From Oikopleura dioica (taxonomy: Eukaryota; Chordata; Appendicularia; Copelata; Oikopleuridae): DNA of 64,000 nt. The notes under the pieces are model-generated. The model searched no databases, was not told the DNA's origin, and saw nothing but the letters and a program-made list of their open reading frames with translations. The stretch's first letter is position 1. Every line of letters starts with the position of its first letter. The position numbers and the translations under genes were made by a program. The stretch is from assembly GCA_907165135.1 (NCBI GenBank), contig OU015567.1:12529001-12593000 (forward strand), read 5' to 3'. Shown here piece by piece: positions 1-9,313 of this stretch.

Positions 1-1
1 C

Positions 2-1722
2 AATGTAAATCAACAGTCTTTCATGGCGCAAGATGCTCCAATTCATATCCAACCGGGTCAAACACATCGTCAACAACCACCTCCTCATCAAAATCCCTAC
101 ACAGAAACTAGCGCTATCAATAATTACGTTGCTCTTTTCGACTATCAAGCTCGAATGGAAGGCGATTTGAGTTTTAACAAAGGAGAAAGGCTTATTATTT
201 TGAACAATAATCAAGGTTAAAACTATCAAGAAATAAATATATTTTTATACCAATTTAGGTGACTGGTGGGAGGCAAAGAAGCTAACTACCGGAGAGCGCG
301 GTTATGTCCCCTCTAATTATGTCGCCGAAGCTGACAGTATAAAGGCAAAAGAGTGGTTCTTCGGGCCAATTCGCAGAGTGGACGCCGAACGATGTCTTGG
401 AAACAGAGCTCCAGGCACCTTTCTTATTCGGGAGGCTGAAACCATGGTCAATACCTATAGGTTTGCGGCTACTTCTTTCGAACGGATGATGAGCGATTTT
501 TTAGTCTTTCTGTTGTATCTGAATCGCGAGCTGTCAAACATTATAGAATACGAAGATTAGATAATGGTGGATTTTATATTTCAACGAGAGTAACGTTTGC
601 AACGATGGACGATCTTGTTTTGCACTACTCTAGGACGAGTGATGGACTCTGGTAAATCTTCCTCGAGATGAAAATGCGGCTAAAAACGTTTGCTTTCTAG
701 TTGTCGATTGCTTCAGTCATGCCCACAGGAAATTGCTGATGTTCGAGATCTAGGGCGAGATGTTTGGGAAGTAAATCATCGAGACATTCAGCTGACCGAT
801 AAACTCGGCAGTGGAATGTTCGGAGAGGTAAACAGTTTTTTCTGTAAGCCTTTTCTATGTTGCGTTTTAGGTCTGGAAAGGCATCTGGAACGGAAGAGTA
901 GACGTTGCCGTCAAGAAAATGAAGCCTGGATCGATGGATCCTGAAGCTTTCAAAGCAGAAGCGACAGTCATGAAGACCTTGAGGCATCCAAGATTAGTCT
1001 CACTATTTGCCGTATGCTCATCCGAGCCGTTGATGATCATTACGGAAATTATGACCAATGGATCCCTGCTTACGTATTTGAAAGATCGAGCAGGAAAGCA
1101 TGCAACTCTGCCACAGCTCATAGATATGGGAACGATGGTTGCGCAAGGAATGGCCTACATAGAGGTGAATAAAAGCTTTTCTATGTTTTTCTTGAGAATT
1201 GATTTAGCGCATGAACTACATCCACAGAGATGTTCGAGCAGACAACATGCTTGTCGGTCAAAACGGAATCGTCAAAGTGGGCGATTTCGGCCTCGCCCGA
1301 TTGTTGGACGAAAACATTTACAATCCCGATTCTGCAAACATCAAATTCCCGATCAAGTGGACCGCTCCAGAAGCGGCATTGTACTTCAAATTCACTATTA
1401 AATCCGATGTCTGGAGTTTTGGAGTATTGATGACAGAGATAATAACGAGGGGAAGGACGCCATATCCAGGAATGAACAACAGACAGGTCAGAGGATCCTT
1501 CTAAATTGCGTGTTACAAGATTTTTTTCAGGTATTGGACTTTGTAGAACGCGGAGAAAGGATGACAAAACCGAGCCAGTGTCCGCCCCATCTTTGGGAAA
1601 TCATTATGTCGTGCTGGCAAGAACAAGCTGACCGTAGGCCGACCTTCGAAGCTCTTCAAAATCAACTGGAGGACTTCTTCATCGGCGCGGAAAAGCAATA
1701 TGCTGATACTGGCGGCTTCTAA
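2..1722 (+). CDS. SRC: Src-family non-receptor tyrosine kinase (5' end outside window)
   Basis: Membrane-associated tyrosine kinase of the Src/Fyn/Yes family. Seven exons are visible: 2-215, 259-460, 505-651, 701-827, 871-1164, 1208-1486 and 1531-1722, with GT-AG introns of 43-49 bp. About 484 residues are encoded. An SH3 domain ([19 protein letters not shown]) is followed by an SH2 domain ([25 protein letters not shown]), then the kinase domain with glycine loop GSGMFGEV, lysine in [21 protein letters not shown] and APEA. The activation-loop tyrosine lies in ENIYNPDS, and a C-terminal inhibitory-type tyrosine lies in [10 protein letters not shown]. The reading frame is open to the window edge and no MG myristoylation start is present, so the N-terminal exon lies upstream. 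Which Src paralogue it is cannot be decided here. Confidence 0.95.
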
Positions 1723-2420
1723 GAAACCCTCTCCTATCTGGAAATATTTTTTCGCTCCCTCTCAAGATCAATTACTATCAATTTTTGGACAACAATGCAA
1801 TAACAGATCTACCAATCCGCCAAAACGCTTTCAAAATTGAGAATCACCCTGAAAAGATTTTCTTCAATCGTGTCCCCAATTTTCTAAAATATGTGAAAAA
1901 GCACCTCTTGTCATCAAACCAAAGAATTTATTTTCAATTTGTAGAGTATAATTTAAGAAAAAACAAATATCAACTTGAAGTGTTTTCATAGACGACCACA
2001 ATTTTTTTTCTTTTTATGAAATGAGATCAGACCGCTTCCTTATCAGTTATCGATTTCCGCTTTTTAATGGTACCAATTTATTGTTCATATTTAACCCTTA
2101 TCCTCCTAAAATGCCTTTTGTTCCTTTTATCATTCCTACCATTTTACGTTTATTTCACCTTGAGCGTCTCTAGCTTTAGGTAGGACTCTGAAAAAGACTT
2201 TTGCTACACGCCTATTGCTTCCTACAATCTCTAACTGTAACTGTATAAAAACCCAACTTAGAAGAAAAATAATACCTGCCCTTCCATTTCTGTTCCCATT
2301 TCTTTCAACCTGAACTACGAGTGATTTTTTAATGTGCAAATACTAAATATACGAAAAAAACATCAAGTCTCTGATCGATATTTTTTTAAGATGAGGTAGG
2401 ATACAAGTGAAGACAAAAAG
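1723..2420. other. intergenic region
   Basis: AT-rich stretch holding the kinase 3' UTR and the upstream region of the next gene. Several short open frames occur on both strands, but none has splice signals or a recognisable protein. I see no RNA gene or repeat here. Confidence 0.6.
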
Positions 2421-3208
2421 ATGAATGTTTTGGCAAGTTGCTGTGGCCCTTGTTTTGGCTGGGAGACGCTTGTTGAGGAGCCTGAAGGTGAGAGAGAATT
2501 CTTTCTACATTTGCGGTTGAAATAGGATGGGGTCTTATTTTTGATGTCTCCCTTCCTTTAATCCATCACAAGCCTAAAACTATCCTAGATACAGCAAGCC
2601 GGCCTCAAGTTAAACTCGATGCCCTAAACATGGGATTGGATGCAGTTATCGTTAAAAATGGCACACGCGTCTGTGGATCTGGTGCAGTTCTCGCTTCCGC
2701 CCCGATTATGCAGGACAAGGCATATTTTGAAGGTAGATACAGAGTCCGTATTACAGACATTGAGACAAAACGATGCTCATGTGAGTGTTCTAGTGAAGGT
2801 TCAGTCCGATGGGATCTGGGGGTGTGGCGTTGCCGCAGAACAGTGTGACCTTAACAAAGTCCCTACTACTGACAAGTCGTGGATGCTGACGTCGGAGAGG
2901 ACAATTCAAAAAGAAGGGACAGATGTAGAAAGCGTCGATGAGATTTGCGAGGGAGATGTGATCGGAGTCACTTATGACCACGTCGAGTTGCAGTTCTACC
3001 TCAATAGCAATCCTCTAGGTAATTCTTTGTAGAACCTTATCAGTCTAACTTATTATTGTTAGGGAATCCCGTAACAGGAATACGAGGAAAAATCTACCCA
3101 ATTCTGTACGTCGATGAATCCGCCATCTTAGACGTTGAATTCGTCCATTTCCGAAACATGCCTCCTTCCGGCTTTGGCCAAATTATGTTCGAACAAAATA
3201 TTTTATAA
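2421..3208 (+). CDS. SPRYD7: SPRY domain-containing protein 7
   Basis: Orthologue of the small SPRY-only protein SPRYD7 (CLLD6), whose biochemical role is not known. Four exons, 2421-2487, 2589-2732, 2794-3018 and 3063-3208, give 193 residues, close to the vertebrate length of about 196. The N-terminus is cysteine-rich (MNVLASCCGPCFGW), as in vertebrate homologues. Diagnostic blocks are VIVKNGTRVCGSG, ASAPIMQDKAYFE, GIWGCGVA, GVTYDHVELQFYLN, GIRGKIYP and a C-terminal IMFEQNIL. Introns are 101, 61 and 44 bp. The gene stands about 700 bp after the kinase on the same strand. SPRY domains are protein-interaction folds; no partner can be inferred from the sequence. Confidence 0.93.
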
Positions 3209-3540
3209 AACCAATCTAGTTCTGTTTCAAAAGCTCCTCCAACATTTCGATTCTTGACCTAATTTATACATATTCAGACAATTCGCTATTTTTTTCTAAG
3301 TTTTTTCTTGTTCCTAACCAATTTTTAAATTTGTGAATATAAATTTTCAGTTTCAAAACAATTATTACATGCCTTCAAGTTACAGTATATCGAAATTATT
3401 ATATAACATTTTATTCATGTGCTCATTTTTCTCCATTTCCAAACAGTACCTTACAGTATCTACCGGTAGTTCTCTGCAACTCTTCTTTGCCGACTTACAA
3501 TACTGACAAAATTTGTACAGATCAGCATCGAAAATTTCGA
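3209..3540. other. intergenic region with 3' UTR
   Basis: AT-rich spacer between SPRYD7 and the next gene. Apart from probable untranslated sequence I see nothing in it. The minus-strand open frames across it are chance or antisense frames. Confidence 0.55.
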
Positions 3541-3549
3541 TTGTTTCAG
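3541..3549 (+). other. probable spliced-leader acceptor
   Basis: Pyrimidine tract ending in CAG, 18 bp before a start codon in a strong Kozak context (gccgccATGg). No upstream exon is evident, which fits trans-splicing of a leader, as is known in larvaceans. Inference from position only. Confidence 0.4.
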
Positions 3550-3567
3550 ATAAAGAGATCGGCCGCC

Positions 3568-3984
3568 ATGGAAAAACAAGAAACTGAAGAGGTCGAAAAA
3601 GTCGATGATCTCTTGAACACATTTAACTCCCAGCTCAAGTTCGAGCAAAAAGCAGATCAGAACAAAACCAGCAAAAGATTTAAGCCTTACAAATCGAAGA
3701 AAAGAAAGTCGAAGAAATCCGCATCCAAGGTTAGAAATTGAACTCTTCCTTGATTTCAACGATCTGTTTATTTTCAGGAAGAGGCAAAAGCTAGCCAGGA
3801 GAAACCTCCTTCTCCAGTGTTTAAAAATTGCTCGATCGAAAGTCGATCAACAGAGTTTTCGCCAGAAGACCTTCATCCTTGCTACGAGGAAGAAGTCAAT
3901 GTCAATGAACTTTGCGCGTATCTGGAAAACGCCGAACTTATTCCACGAAAAATGTCCAGCATGGCAGAAGCTATCTATGGCTGA
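3568..3984 (+). CDS. small basic/acidic protein with OSER1-like C-terminus
   Basis: Two exons, 3568-3729 and 3778-3984 (48-bp intron), encode 122 residues. The start was chosen for its strong Kozak context just after the likely trans-splice site. The N-terminal half has an acidic segment followed by a lysine-rich, nuclear-signal-like stretch (RFKPYKSKKRKSKKSASK). The C-terminus NELCAYLENAELIPRKMSSM then AEAIYG recalls the conserved tail of OSER1 (oxidative-stress-responsive serine-rich protein 1) as I remember it: a short motif ending in K-M-S-x-M-A-E. The human protein is longer, so if this assignment is right, the larvacean form is reduced. No enzyme motif or transmembrane segment is visible. 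Family assignment is tentative; that it is a coding gene is fairly sure. Confidence 0.6.
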
Positions 3985-4274
3985 ATGTTTCTTTGTTCTC
4001 TCCTTATACCTCCTCCTCTTTTCTTTTATTGTCATTTATTTGCATTTATACTAAAATTATAAAAACAACAACGACTGATAATTTATGTGTTTCTCTTATT
4101 TAAATTGCGAAAAAAAAATCTTTTTTTCGCGATTTTTTCAAATCTCTGGTTCAACTTTTTCTGATCTGTCCTGCTTTCAATTCTTCCGAAAAAAAACTAC
4201 TCATTCACAGAAAAAAATAAATAGTCCATTACCATCTACTCAATTTTAGAAACTTTCCTCCAGTCAATCCAATT

Positions 4275-4776
4275 ATGCCAGAGAAAGATGAAAAACCCGT
4301 CACTGCCGAAAAAGTAAGAGCCGTTTACCGAGGCATTTTTGACGTTTTATTCTAGCAAGAACTCATTGATCTCTACAAGCAAAAAGTTGAGCTACAGAAA
4401 TGCCTGATGGACTTGGAAAAGCAAATCTATGGTTTCGAAGAAGGATATCTAAATGATACGAGAGAGTGAGTCTTTCTTTGTTTTCCCAGTTGACCGAATT
4501 CTGAAGCTTTGGAAATGTTGTCATCGGCTGGGAAAATTTCAACGCAGAGTCGAACAGAAACAGAAATAAAGTTGACAAAAAACATACTGCCAAAAGAATT
4601 AGAAATTCTGAACGAATCTTCAGCACGTCTAGGTTCGATATCGCAAACAAATTTTTATATACCGACAATTTAGCGTTACGTCTTTTGAAGTCAACCCATC
4701 GCTGAAGGAAAAAGACACAGACGATGAAGGGCAAATCGATGAAAACCCAAAGAAAAAGAAGAAAAAGGCCGCTTAA
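4275..4776 (+). CDS. MEAF6: MYST/Esa1-associated factor 6
   Basis: Nuclear subunit shared by the NuA4/TIP60 and MOZ/HBO1 histone acetyltransferase complexes. Four exons, 4275-4313, 4356-4465, 4507-4632 and 4674-4776, with introns of only 41-42 bp, encode 125 residues. The characteristic EAF6 core is present: an N-terminal leucine coiled coil (ELIDLYKQKVELQKCLMDLE), then KQIYGFEEGYLNDT, then FGNVVIGWENF, and later RIFSTSSVTSFEV. The C-terminus is a short acidic stretch followed by a lysine run (KKKKKKAA). Vertebrate MEAF6 is about 190-200 residues, so the disordered tail is shorter here. The gene is about 290 bp downstream of the previous + strand gene. Confidence 0.92.
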
Positions 4777-5346
4777 TTTCCTTTTCTCTGTTTTTCCTTT
4801 CATATTCAATACATTCATTAAAAACCCAAAAGGCACAAATAAACAGCAGCATTTTCAGGACTTTAGCATATGCATCAGGGTATACCCTGATTCTTTATTG
4901 ACGCAACTCTGTATCTATATGAACCGCAGAATGACCACTAGGTTGGTCCAATCGCCACCGTGCAGCAGCCTTTTAATAACAAAGAGTAAAAAACGCGACA
5001 CTTTGAAAAAAGCGAGTAGCGAGTCTTCACCTTTTCAGCCGGAGCTTATTGAATTAGAAAGAGCAACTCATTTTTTATTTTGGCACGAAAAATTTGGAGA
5101 CTTATTTTTATAGGAAGATTAGTTTTAAGGCAAGAGAATCTTCTACAGGCTGAATGTTGCAGAAAAAAGTGTTTGTTAACAATTTAATTAAAATTGTTTT
5201 ATTAAAAAAAAACAAATAGATTTTTCAGTGTAATTTTCTTTATAAACTGTAGTAGAGCTAATAAGAGCGTATTTTATTATTTAGAATTCCTCAAAAAATA
5301 GCTTCAGTTTCTCCATTGAATCGGAATCTGACAGGGCACGTATTCG
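4777..5346. other. intergenic region
   Basis: Spacer of about 570 bp. An open frame continues across the MEAF6 3' end to about 5113, but it is out of frame with MEAF6 and shows no conserved motif. The rest is AT-rich with nothing recognisable. Confidence 0.5.
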
Positions 5347-5358
5347 TTGCAGTTGGGA

Positions 5359-6625
5359 ATGTTGCAACGCGCAACTTTGATGCTCTCTGGCCGAGTGGTT
5401 CCCAGCTGGCTGAGGGTCGCTGTAGCGAGCCGGCGGCAGTATTCAAGCTCGAATGAAAATAGGGAGAATGTAAAAAAGACGCTGAACTCAAGAACGGACT
5501 CGGATATGGCGCGTTTCTTCCTCCAGGGCACAATACCGAAACAGATTCCCAGACACCTTCATGACGACTTTATCCAGCTTACTAAATATGAACAAGGGAA
5601 GGAGTGGACAACATCGTTTTTTACTCAAGAGCCATACAATGTAACTAAGTTTATATACCAATTTCTAATTGAGAAAATCCACTTGTGAGAACGCATCTAC
5701 GAAAAATATTCAAAACTTGCTGAAGCAGAAACTTCTTCAAATAGCGCCGAAAGTATTATTTCTGTCGAGTATTTTACTCTGAATCAGAGAAGACAGATCA
5801 TAGAGTTGTCGCGTGGAGGTTTGTCTGCGGATTTAATTGCCCTGCAATTACGAGTGCCAGTAGAAGGGATTGATGATGTCCTGGAGAAAAATGAAGAGCT
5901 GCGGAGAAAGAAACCAAGGTAAGAGAAACACGTTAGAATTTTTGCAGTATTTTATTCTGGCTCAGATCGTGTGAACTTTTTGAGTCTTTGTATATTTCTT
6001 CCTGAAGTAAATCTCATTTTCATAAAAGCCATCAAGCTGATGGAACATAAATCGAACCAGTAGAAGTAGCTCACATTTCATATAGAAATATTTTTTTCTC
6101 TTCTTGCTTTAGGTTTATACAGGCGTCTCTTATGGTCGAACGAGCGATAATCAATCTTCAGTCAACCGTTTTATTCGAAAATTTTTCATGCACGATTTCA
6201 TTCTTTTGCATATCCAAGGCATATGCAAGTGCAAACGAACCAAATTTACCCTCAAGCCTTTCCGAATTTTCTAAATATCCTTCTAATGTTTTACTCTGAT
6301 TTTTAGCATCGAAGATGAAATTTGGATTAATCAGCGAGCAAATAGTCTGATGAAAGAAAGTCCATGGGGATTCAAAACTCCCGACGCTTACAAAAGAGTC
6401 CGCGCTGCGAAGAAGCGGGTGATCCGCGACTACAAACAGAGAAAAGAGGCTTATCCTCCCCTACTTGAAAACAGAGTTCAAAAATTTTCGGCTCCCGGGC
6501 AGGGGAGCGGCGGCCGGCCGGGCGCGGGCACGCTGCCCGCATGCGCCCCCGGGCCTCGCGGTCTCAAGCGCCCGAGCCCGTCAGAGGCCGCGGCCAGTTT
6601 TTATGATTACACCGTGCCCGCGTGA
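5359..6625 (+). CDS. unrecognised probable mitochondrial protein with helix-turn-helix-like segment
   Basis: I do not recognise the family. The N-terminus (MLQRATLMLSGRVVPSW then LRVAVASRRQYSSS) has the arginine/serine composition of a mitochondrial presequence. Exon 1 runs to about 5640. A second exon (to 5918) carries LNQRRQIIELSRGGLSADL then IALQLRVPVEGIDDVLEKN, which reads like a helix-turn-helix. A 388-bp intron leads to exon 3 from 6307 (EDEIWINQRANSLMKESPWG, then basic helices). The exon 1-2 junction is uncertain: the sequence upstream of exon 2 is in frame with exon 1 but separated by TGA at 5686. A GT-AG intron 5641-5769 bypasses it cleanly. The 3' end runs directly into a GC-rich repeat, and the last codons up to 6625 may be repeat-derived. 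The role in mitochondria is inference from the presequence alone. Confidence 0.55.
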
Positions 6626-6690
6626 GCCCCCGGGCCTCGCGGCCTCAGGCGCCCGCGCCCGTCAGGGGCCGCGGCCAGTTTTCGTAAGAG
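6487..6690. repeat. GC-rich tandem duplication, about 85-bp unit, two copies
   Basis: Two adjacent GC-rich copies sharing the block cgggcctcgcgg, then gtctcaagcgcccg or a close variant, then gaggccgcggccagtttt. The base composition is sharply unlike the AT-rich surroundings. It overlaps the 3' end of the preceding reading frame. Confidence 0.75.
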
Positions 6691-6924
6691 AAGAAGAAAT
6701 TTTCGCCGAAAACTTTGAAATTTTATATAAAAATTGAGACTTTTGTCGGAAACCCGTGAAAGAGTTCTCTTTAAAAATAACCCCTAAAATTGGCTCAAAA
6801 TTTGGTCTAAATCAAGATTTTCGCAAATTTCCGAACTTTTCGCATATTTTTTGACGGTTAACTTATTCAAGTCATCGAATTGAAGCTGAAAATACCGATT
6901 GAAATTTGGTCACTTTGTACTCGC

Positions 6925-7146
6925 GGGCGCGGCCGGGCGCGAGCAGGAGGGCAAGGGCCCGCGCCCGCGTGAGCCCGCGGGCACCTTCAATTTCTTGCCC
7001 GCGCCCGCGTAAGACCGCGGGCACCTTCAGTTTCGGGCCCGCGCCCACCTGAGCCCCCGAGCTTCATCAATTTTGTGCCCGCGCCCGCCTGAGCCCCCGA
7101 CCATTTTTCCATTCCGAGCCCGCGCCCGCCTGTGCCCGGGCAAATC
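6925..7146. repeat. GC-rich tandem array, about 40-bp unit, four to five copies
   Basis: Units each begin with cccgcgcccgc, continue with a variable gtgagcccgcgg-like part and end in a short T-rich tail. The copies are diverged. This array and the block at 6487-6690 share gcccgcgtgagcc-type words, so they probably derive from one repeat family. The 235 bp between them is AT-rich and featureless. Confidence 0.75.
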
Positions 7147-7269
7147 GCGGGGTTTTTGAACTCTGCTTGAAAACCCAGACCCAAAAGTTGAAAACTTTCA
7201 TGTCTCTGTCATCGATTCTAAAAACTCCCCAGTTTAAAAGCATCAAAATTACCAAAGGGTCATTTTAGA

Positions 7270-7742
7270 ATGAATATCTCGTCGTTATTTCTTATCTTTC
7301 ACGCGACGGTCACAGCTCAAGAAGCCGAAATCACCACAAAAGCAAGCCCAGTTGACTTGTCTAACTCGACAGAGGCAGAAGTTGAGCCAGAGGTCGAAAA
7401 CATGGGAAACCCAGCAACAGAAAGTCCAGATTTATCTCCTAAAAATGGAACGACTACAGATACGCCTCTTGTTCGTCCAATTACCAGGTATCTATGGCCA
7501 AATATACGTAGATTCATAAACGCATGATCAAATAGATAGTGCTCTTTGAATTATCCTAATCAATCAACATATCTAAGATATGATATCTTCTTCAATTCAT
7601 AAATTCTAGCGCACCCATTGAATCCGGCTTCGACTTCGGCAGCTTCATCGGTGGCGCCGTTCTAGCGTTTGGCGTCACGGCAACGGTCTATTTCGGCATA
7701 AAATTCTACCGCGCGCATAATCCCGATTATCGTCATATTTAA
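7270..7742 (+). CDS. CD164: CD164-like sialomucin, type I membrane protein
   Basis: Two exons, 7270-7487 and 7610-7742 (122-bp intron), encode 116 residues. A signal peptide (MNISSLFLIFHATVTAQ) precedes a Thr/Ser/Glu-rich ectodomain of about 55 residues with NxS/T sites (NST, NGT). A single transmembrane helix with the CD164 signature follows (SGFDFGSFIGGAVLAFGV). The short tail ends in HNPDYRHI and matches the CD164-type tyrosine plus hydrophobic end (YHTL in vertebrates as I recall), a sorting signal to endosomes and lysosomes. The ectodomain lacks the cysteine-rich part of vertebrate CD164, so only the mucin stalk, membrane span and tail are kept. The function is presumed to be in endolysosomal or cell-surface trafficking, by homology of the C-terminal half only. 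Confidence 0.75.
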
Positions 7743-8106
7743 AAGTCGCTCATACAAATACGCAAATCGTACTCCAACTTTGTATCAATCCATATATTTC
7801 AAGAATGAGCTTCTTTGCCGATTCCTACCGCTAGAAATCGACAAAAAAGCGTCATTTTTACACCCTTTTGTTCATAATTTATGATAGTCATTATTTTCCT
7901 TCTTCGTATAAAAATATCAAACCGTCTCGTGTTATACAGTCATTTTACTCACGCCTTTTTATTCTTCAACCTTCGAAGGACTTTTTATCATGACACACAC
8001 AAATACAGTTTACTCGTTCAATCTCTTTTGCAAAAACAAACTTTTAAACCGCCAAAATACGAAAAATAAAATCGCAACAAAAAAAAACAACCGTTTTAAA
8101 CTTGTG
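7743..8106. other. intergenic region
   Basis: AT-rich spacer between the CD164-like gene and PMVK. It contains an open frame at 7881-8069 without splice partners or recognisable motif; I see nothing else. Confidence 0.5.
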
Positions 8107-8116
8107 TTACTTGCAG
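8107..8116 (+). other. probable spliced-leader acceptor of PMVK
   Basis: The sequence ttacttgcag lies one base before the PMVK start codon. An acceptor this close to the ATG without an upstream exon fits spliced-leader addition. Inference. Confidence 0.4.
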
Positions 8117-8117
8117 A

Positions 8118-8838
8118 ATGATTGTTTTACTTTCGGGAAAGCGGAAATCGGGGAAGGATTTTGTTGCAGAAAAGCTTCAGGTTTGCTTTTTTCTAGGATA
8201 AGGGCTTATTTTAAACCCCCTTTCAAGGCTCTCAACCCTTTTTCTCGGCCAATGAGAATCATCAGACTTTCTGCACCTTTGAAAAAAGCATACGCATCAG
8301 AGCATCCTGGAGTTGACTATCAACAACTTATGGTAAAAACCCTTATCTACCCTTAAATTTTTATCTTAGCTATTGTAGACTAGTGGGGAGTACAAGGAAA
8401 AGTACAGAGCAGATATGGTTCGCTGGGGTGAAGCAAAGCGAAATTCTGACCCGAATTATTTTGTGAAACTTTCTTTTGCTGACTTGGATGTTCATTTGTA
8501 AGTTTGTGTTTTTAACGATTTGAAGGTTTGACAAAGCGCGTAGAAAAAGCTCGTTGGTGGTTGTCTCCGATTGTAGGAGAAAAACGGACATTGAAAGCAT
8601 CAAGAAGCTGTTTGATGATCCCGGCTATCACAACCAACTGGCGATAGTTACAGTCAGAATCGAAGCCACCCGGGAGGCCCGAGAGTCACGCGGGTTCACC
8701 TTTACTGCTGGTATCGACGATTGCGAGACAGAATGTGGCCTGGACGATTACCCCCACGATTTTATCTTCAAAAATGACTCCGGCGGCGATATTTCACCGT
8801 TGATCGATTTTCTCGACGCCCGACTCGAAGCACCATAA
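8118..8838 (+). CDS. PMVK: phosphomevalonate kinase
   Basis: Converts mevalonate-5-phosphate plus ATP to mevalonate diphosphate in the sterol/isoprenoid pathway. Four exons, 8118-8180, 8228-8332, 8379-8497 and 8526-8838, encode 199 residues against about 192 in humans. The animal-type enzyme is evident from the P-loop LLSGKRKSGKDFV near the N-terminus, IIRLSAPLKKAYA, YRADMVRWGEAKR, VVVSDCRRKTDIE, ESRGFTFTAGIDD and ETECGLDDYPHDF. Intron 3 (8498-8525) would be only 28 bp, but it restores both frame and the conserved VVSD block. The gene is followed after 49 bp by a U4 RNA gene and then SCAP, so two sterol-pathway genes are close neighbours. Confidence 0.95.
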
Positions 8839-8887
8839 TGCCCCTTTACGCTGGAATTTCCGTACTTTTTCCGAACGGTTGTTCTTC

Positions 8888-9031
8888 AGCTTTGCGCAGT
8901 GGCAGTATCGTAAACGATGAGGTTTATCCGAGTTGCGATTATTGCTAATTGAAAACTATACCCAATACCCCGCCATGCGGACGTGAAATACCGTCCACAT
9001 AGGCAATTTCTGAAGGAGGCTACGGTCTCCT
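8888..9031 (+). ncRNA. RNU4: U4 spliceosomal small nuclear RNA
   Basis: Component of the U4/U6.U5 tri-snRNP. The 5' end AGCTTTGCGCAGTGGCAGTA is identical to metazoan U4. It is followed by the 5' stem-loop with the kink-turn region (gatgaggtttatccgag) and by attgctaattgaaaact, the U6-pairing stem I region. Then come ataccccgcc, a central hairpin (gcggacgtgaaataccgtcc), a Sm-like site (aatttctga) and a 3' terminal hairpin (aggaggctacggtctcct). The length of about 144 nt matches known U4. The start is only 49 bp after the PMVK stop codon, so any proximal promoter element must lie inside the PMVK last exon or 3' UTR. The exact 3' end is estimated from the terminal hairpin. Confidence 0.96.
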
Positions 9032-9313
9032 CGTGTTATCAAAACTCTAAAATTCGGACTTCCACCTGAGGGTTATCTTTGATCTCTTTTCACTAGAAAA
9101 TGCCCAGCAAATCCACCAAGTCATCAATAAATTATTGACAATAATTCATTAACTTTTGTCTAGATTGCTTGATTTCGCCCTTTTTCAGGCCTTTGAGCCA
9201 ACTTTTATCTCTGGCCCACCCTTTCCTCCTAAAATACCTCAGAAAATGCATCTTCTTATTTTGATAGTCCCCCATTTGGCCATTTAGAATGTAAAAACCA
9301 TGAATCGGTGTCG

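Noticed and set aside
4363-4836. 157-codon minus-strand frame
   Set aside because: Antisense shadow of MEAF6 exons.
5686-5688. TGA as a possible selenocysteine codon
   Set aside because: An in-frame intron avoids it, and no selenoprotein family or SECIS-like hairpin is apparent.
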